64,000 nucleotides of DNA, taken from contig NZ_CP045201.1 of the NCBI RefSeq assembly GCF_014899185.1, positions 2,588,501-2,652,500 on the forward strand, in the 5' to 3' direction. The notes under the pieces are model-generated. The model was given only the letters and a program-made list of their open reading frames with translations, was not told the DNA's origin and ran no database searches. The position numbers and the translations under genes were made by a program. Source of the stretch: Pseudooceanicola spongiae. Lineage in GTDB: Bacteria; Pseudomonadota; Alphaproteobacteria; Rhodobacterales; Rhodobacteraceae. Position 1 is the first letter of the stretch. Each line of letters starts with the position of its first letter. This document shows, piece by piece, positions 60,666 through 64,000 of the stretch.

Positions 60666-63196
60666 CCCCCAGCTTCACCAGCGATCTGCGCCTCGCCCTG
60701 CGCTTTGCGGCACGCGAGCTGCGCGGCGGCCTCTCGGGGTTTCGCATCCTGATCGCCTGCCTCGCCCTTGGTGTCGCCGCCATCGCCGGGGTCAACTCCG
60801 TCCGCTCCGCCATCGACGCAGGGCTGGCGCGCGAAGGCGCCGCTATGCTGGGGGGCGACGCGGAAATCTCCCTCACCTACCGCTTTGCCACGCCAGCGGA
60901 GCGCGCCTGGATCGACGCCCGCGCCACCGCCAGCTCCGAGGTGGCCGAGTTCCGCTCCATGGCTGCCCTCGCCGACGACCGCACCCTGACGCAGGTCAAG
61001 GCGGTGGACGGCGCCTATCCGCTGAAAGGCACGCTGACCCTCACACCCGACATCCCCCTGACACAGGCGCTGAGCGGTGACGGCACCCACCCCGGCGCAG
61101 TGATGGACCCGATCCTGATCGAGCGTCTTGGCCTCTCTCCGGGTCAGACCTTCCAGCTCGGCGGTGTCGACTTCACCCTGATGGCCGCGATCGCGCATGA
61201 GCCCGACGCCAATGCCTCCGGCTTCTCCCTCGGCCCGCGCACCATCGTGGACCGCGCCGCGCTGGAGGGCACGGCCCTGCTCTCCCCCGGCACCCTCTTC
61301 GACAGCCGCTACCGTATGACCCTGCCCCCCGGCACCGACCTCGCCGCACTCGAGGGCGCCGCAAAAACCCAGTTCGCCGACAGCGGCATCCGCTGGCGCG
61401 ATGCCCGCAACGGCGCGCCCGGCATCGCCACCTTCGTCGACCGCCTCGCCGCCTTCCTGACGCTGGTCGGCCTGTCGGGGCTGGCCGTCGGCGGTGTCGG
61501 CGTCTCCTCGGCGGTGCGCGCCTACCTTGCCAGCAAGACGCCGGTGATCGCCACCCTGCGCACGCTGGGCGCGACGCGCCGCGTGATTTTCCTCACCTAC
61601 TTCAGCCAGATCGGCGCTTTGGCCGGGATCGGTGTCATCATCGGCCTGATCCTCGGCGCGGTAGTGCCGCTGCTGCTCGCCCCGATCATCCAGGCGCAAC
61701 TGCCGATCCCGGCGGTCTTCACGATCTTCCCCGCCGCCCTCGCGCAAGCCGCCCTCTACGGCATCCTGACAGCGCTGATCTTCACCCTCTGGCCACTGGC
61801 ACGCGCCGATCAGATCCGGGCCGCCGCGCTGTTTCGCGACGACTACTCGACCACCCGCGCCCTGCCCCCCCTGCCCACCCTGCTGATCATCGCCGCCCTG
61901 CTGGCCCTGCTGATCGGCTCCGCCGCATGGCTCTCGGGTGCGGCAAAGCTCACCCTCTGGACCGCCGCAGGCATCGGTTTCGCGCTGATCCTTCTGGCGC
62001 TCTCGGCCCTCGCCATCCGCTGGACGGCCGCGCGCCTGCGCACCACGGCGCGCGGCCGCCCCGCGCTCCGCTGGGCCATCGCCGCGATCTCGGGCCCGCG
62101 AAACGAGGCGCTGCCCGTCGTGCTCTCTCTCGGCCTCGGCCTCTCGGTCCTGGCCTCGATCGGACAGATCGACGGCAACATGCGCGCCGCCATCCAGCGC
62201 GACCTGCCAAGCCGCGCGCCCTCCTACTTCGTCGTCGACATCCAGAACGACCAGATGCCCGCTTTTCTGGAGCGGGTTGAGGGCGATCCGGGTGTCAGTC
62301 GCACCGACAGCGCCCCGATGCTGCGCGGCGTCATCACCCAGATCAACGGCCGCCCCGCCAAGGAGGTTGCAGGCGACCACTGGGTCCTGCGCGGTGACCG
62401 TGGCGTCAGCTACGCCGACGCCCTGCCCCCCGACACCACCCTGACAAGCGGCACCTGGTGGGGCGCGGGTTATACCGGCGATCCGCAAATCAGCTTCTCC
62501 GCTGAATCGGGGCAGGAAATGGGCCTGAAACTCGGCGACACGATGACGGTGAATATCCTCGGGCGCGACATCACTGCCACGATCACCTCCTTTCGTGACG
62601 TCGATTTCTCGACCGCCGGCATGGGGTTTGTGCTGCTGATGAACCAGAGCGCCCTGCAAGGCGCACCGCACAGCTGGATCGCCTCGATCTACGCCGCGCC
62701 CGAGGCCGAAGGCCCCCTGATGCGGGACTTGGGGCGCAGCTTTCCCAACATAACCTCCATCCGGGTGCGCGACGCCATCGACCGCGTCGCAGACCTGCTA
62801 AAGGGGATCGCCGCCGCCACCTCCTATGGCGCGCTGGCCACGTTGCTGACCGGCTTTCTCGTTCTGATCGGCGCGGCCCTCTCGGGCGAGCGCGCCCGGG
62901 TCTATGAGGCCGCAGTTCTGAAAACACTTGGCGCCTCAAGAGCCCGCATCCTGACAAGCCTCGCACTGCGCGCGGGCCTGCTGGGAGCCAGTGCAGGTGC
63001 CGTCGCCCTCTTCGCCGGGATCACCGGAGGCTGGGCGGTCTGCCACTATGTCTTCGAAACAAGCTTTGAGGTGATCTGGCCATCCGCCATCGCCATCGTG
63101 ATCGGAGGCCTGCTCGCAAACCTGCTCGCCAGCCTCGCCTTCGCCTGGCGTCCGCTGTCAGCGCGCCCCGCCCAGGTGCTGCGCGCCATGGACTGA
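60662..63196 (+). CDS. ybbP: ABC permease with FtsX-like domains (YbbP type)
   Basis: An 844-residue permease: N-terminal helix RILIACLALGVAAIAGVNSV, a large periplasmic part (about 45-240), FtsX-type helices near 260-400, a middle bundle near 415-465, and a second periplasmic part with a C-terminal FtsX unit (about 720-840). The length and double-FtsX layout match YbbP rather than LolE. GTG start at 60662, GTGA overlap with ybbA. It may move hydrophobic material out of the inner membrane, with TesA acting on it; this is inferred from the conserved gene order. Confidence 0.92.
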   Translation: MTPSFTSDLRLALRFAARELRGGLSGFRILIACLALGVAAIAGVNSVRSAIDAGLAREGAAMLGGDAEISLTYRFATPAERAWIDARATASSEVAEFRSMAALADDRTLTQVKAVDGAYPLKGTLTLTPDIPLTQALSGDGTHPGAVMDPILIERLGLSPGQTFQLGGVDFTLMAAIAHEPDANASGFSLGPRTIVDRAALEGTALLSPGTLFDSRYRMTLPPGTDLAALEGAAKTQFADSGIRWRDARNGAPGIATFVDRLAAFLTLVGLSGLAVGGVGVSSAVRAYLASKTPVIATLRTLGATRRVIFLTYFSQIGALAGIGVIIGLILGAVVPLLLAPIIQAQLPIPAVFTIFPAALAQAALYGILTALIFTLWPLARADQIRAAALFRDDYSTTRALPPLPTLLIIAALLALLIGSAAWLSGAAKLTLWTAAGIGFALILLALSALAIRWTAARLRTTARGRPALRWAIAAISGPRNEALPVVLSLGLGLSVLASIGQIDGNMRAAIQRDLPSRAPSYFVVDIQNDQMPAFLERVEGDPGVSRTDSAPMLRGVITQINGRPAKEVAGDHWVLRGDRGVSYADALPPDTTLTSGTWWGAGYTGDPQISFSAESGQEMGLKLGDTMTVNILGRDITATITSFRDVDFSTAGMGFVLLMNQSALQGAPHSWIASIYAAPEAEGPLMRDLGRSFPNITSIRVRDAIDRVADLLKGIAAATSYGALATLLTGFLVLIGAALSGERARVYEAAVLKTLGASRARILTSLALRAGLLGASAGAVALFAGITGGWAVCHYVFETSFEVIWPSAIAIVIGGLLANLLASLAFAWRPLSARPAQVLRAMD

Positions 63197-63199
63197 GAC

Positions 63200-63325
63200 A
63201 GGCAGGGGGCGCTGCCCCCGCCGCTCCTGCGGAGCGACTCCCCCGGGATATTTCCAACAGGGAAACACTGGGAGGGACGCTCTGCATCATCTTGCCGAAA
63301 ATACTTCCGCCGGAGGCAAACAAAG
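63200..63325. repeat. Intergenic repeat, copy B, plus a second element
   Basis: 63200-63266 is the inverted counterpart of copy A (core CCCCCGGGATATTTCCAACA then GGGAAAC), with its own GC hairpin GGGGGCGCTGCCCCC. Right after it, about 63285-63322 reads on the minus strand GCCTCCGGCGGAAGTATTTT then CGGCAAGATGATGCAG, a second motif of a kind common at gene ends in this group. Both lie between the convergent ybbP and gcvP genes. Confidence 0.68.
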
Positions 63326-63433
63326 CCTGAAGGTCGCGCCCCATTGATCAGGGGGCGCGACCATCTCCGTTCCTGGCCGAGCTAAGATCAGCTCACCTTT
63401 TGCCCAAGCCGCGCGGCGGGATTGACGCAGACT

Positions 63434-64000
63434 TTATTCAGCTGCTTCGGCGTAGGCCGACATCGGCGGGCAAGTGCAGGTGAGGTTGCGATCGCCCCAG
63501 GCGTTGTCGACGCGATTGACCGGGGGCCAGTATTTGTCGACCCGGAAGGCGCCGGGGGGGAAGCAGCCCTGCTCGCGGCCGTAGGCGCGGTCCCAGTCGC
63601 CCACCAGATCCTCGACCGTGTGCGGCGCGAACTTCAGAGGGCTGGCGTCGGGGGCCATGTGGCCGTCCTCGATCTCGGCGATTTCGGCGCGGATCGCGAG
63701 CATGGCATCGCAGAAGCGGTCCAGCTCGGCGCGGGTTTCGCTTTCGGTCGGCTCGACCATGAGCGTGCCCGGGATCGGGAAGGACATCGTCGGCGCATGG
63801 AAGCCGCAGTCCACCAGCCGCTTGGCGATGTCGTCCACCGTCACGCCAGCGCTTTTCTCGAAGGGCCGCGTGTCGAGAATGCATTCGTGCGCGACCCGGC
63901 CCGTTGGCCCCTTGTAGAGCACTTCGAACGCCCCCTTGAGCCGTGCGGCGATGTAGTTGGCGTTCAGGATCGCGACCTTGGTGGCCTGCGTCAGCCCCGC
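63434..64000 (-). CDS. gcvP: Glycine dehydrogenase (glycine cleavage P protein), C-terminal part
   Basis: About 189 codons visible; the 5' part runs off the window at 64000. Upstream codons read [20 protein letters not shown], then [52 protein letters not shown] and the end [18 protein letters not shown]: the conserved C-terminus of pyridoxal-phosphate GcvP, which decarboxylates glycine. The PLP lysine lies outside the window. It ends AEAAE after a small Cys pair (CTCPP). Confidence 0.96.
   Translation of the reverse strand, partial: AGLTQATKVAILNANYIAARLKGAFEVLYKGPTGRVAHECILDTRPFEKSAGVTVDDIAKRLVDCGFHAPTMSFPIPGTLMVEPTESETRAELDRFCDAMLAIRAEIAEIEDGHMAPDASPLKFAPHTVEDLVGDWDRAYGREQGCFPPGAFRVDKYWPPVNRVDNAWGDRNLTCTCPPMSAYAEAAE

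Noticed and set aside
1..64000. CRISPR arrays, rRNA operons, complete insertion sequences or prophage
   Set aside because: No regularly spaced repeats, no rRNA-like stretches, and no transposase or integrase motifs were seen. The lone DUF2793 protein is not enough to call a prophage.

Overview
The window is GC-rich chromosomal DNA from an alphaproteobacterium, most likely a Rhodobacteraceae (roseobacter-type) species. Supporting signs are a class I lysyl-tRNA synthetase, a CtrA-family response regulator, a TRAP transporter beside several ABC uptake systems, a DUF2793 protein of the kind found with gene transfer agents and phages, heavy use of 1-8 bp stop/start overlaps inside operons, and intergenic repeats of the type I associate with this group. 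There are no rRNA genes, CRISPR arrays or complete insertion sequences. The one tRNA is tRNA-Arg(TCT) at 46442-46518.

Layout. 113-6573: housekeeping and envelope genes (PBP4-type dacB, a TerB-like protein, lysK, DUF4864, an outer-membrane barrel, a CtrA-like regulator with a degenerate receiver, a zinc-ribbon protein). 6622-19464: a minus-strand catecholate-siderophore locus (IroE/Fes-like esterase, YncE-like periplasmic beta-propeller, DHB-AMP ligase, stand-alone aryl carrier protein, EntF-like C-A-PCP-TE synthetase with a serine code) running directly into an RND efflux pair. 19646-20593: htpX. 20660-30322: a tightly packed sugar/polyol-type ABC importer with a one-chain dihydroxyacetone-kinase-family enzyme, a LacI regulator with two matching operator-like sites, and an FMN alpha-hydroxyacid oxidase. 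30464-33604: a TRAP transporter whose permeases and binding protein converge on one shared terminator. 34123-37085: cspA, an aldehyde dehydrogenase with an altered cofactor lysine, and a MYG1-family protein.

37136-45672: a branched-chain-type (liv) ABC importer split around a divergent GntR control region and interleaved with two related aldo/keto reductases, one fused to a RidA domain, and a TIGR04076-type protein. I could not assign a substrate; it looks like a self-contained uptake and catabolic module and is the best candidate here for undescribed biology. 45673-47647: a gene-poor, partly AT-rich stretch holding the tRNA and an unlisted 57-residue zinc-ribbon membrane protein.

47648-55106: surface polysaccharide genes (KpsT/KpsE/KpsM-like export, a DUF2793 protein, and an overlapping rmlCBDA operon for dTDP-L-rhamnose). 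55522-64000: L,D-transpeptidase, thioredoxin 2, a hydrolase-like lipoprotein coupled to a geranylgeranyl-reductase-family flavoprotein, a second cspA, the conserved tesA/ybbA/ybbP block, and the C-terminal part of glycine dehydrogenase gcvP cut by the window edge.

How the parts fit. The siderophore block has activation, loading, assembly, a possible export route and hydrolysis, but no genes for making 2,3-dihydroxybenzoate, no phosphopantetheinyl transferase and no TonB receptor, so these must lie elsewhere if it works. The two uptake modules each carry their own regulator and visible inverted-repeat operators. Functions are inferred from reading motifs and family resemblance; no database search was run.
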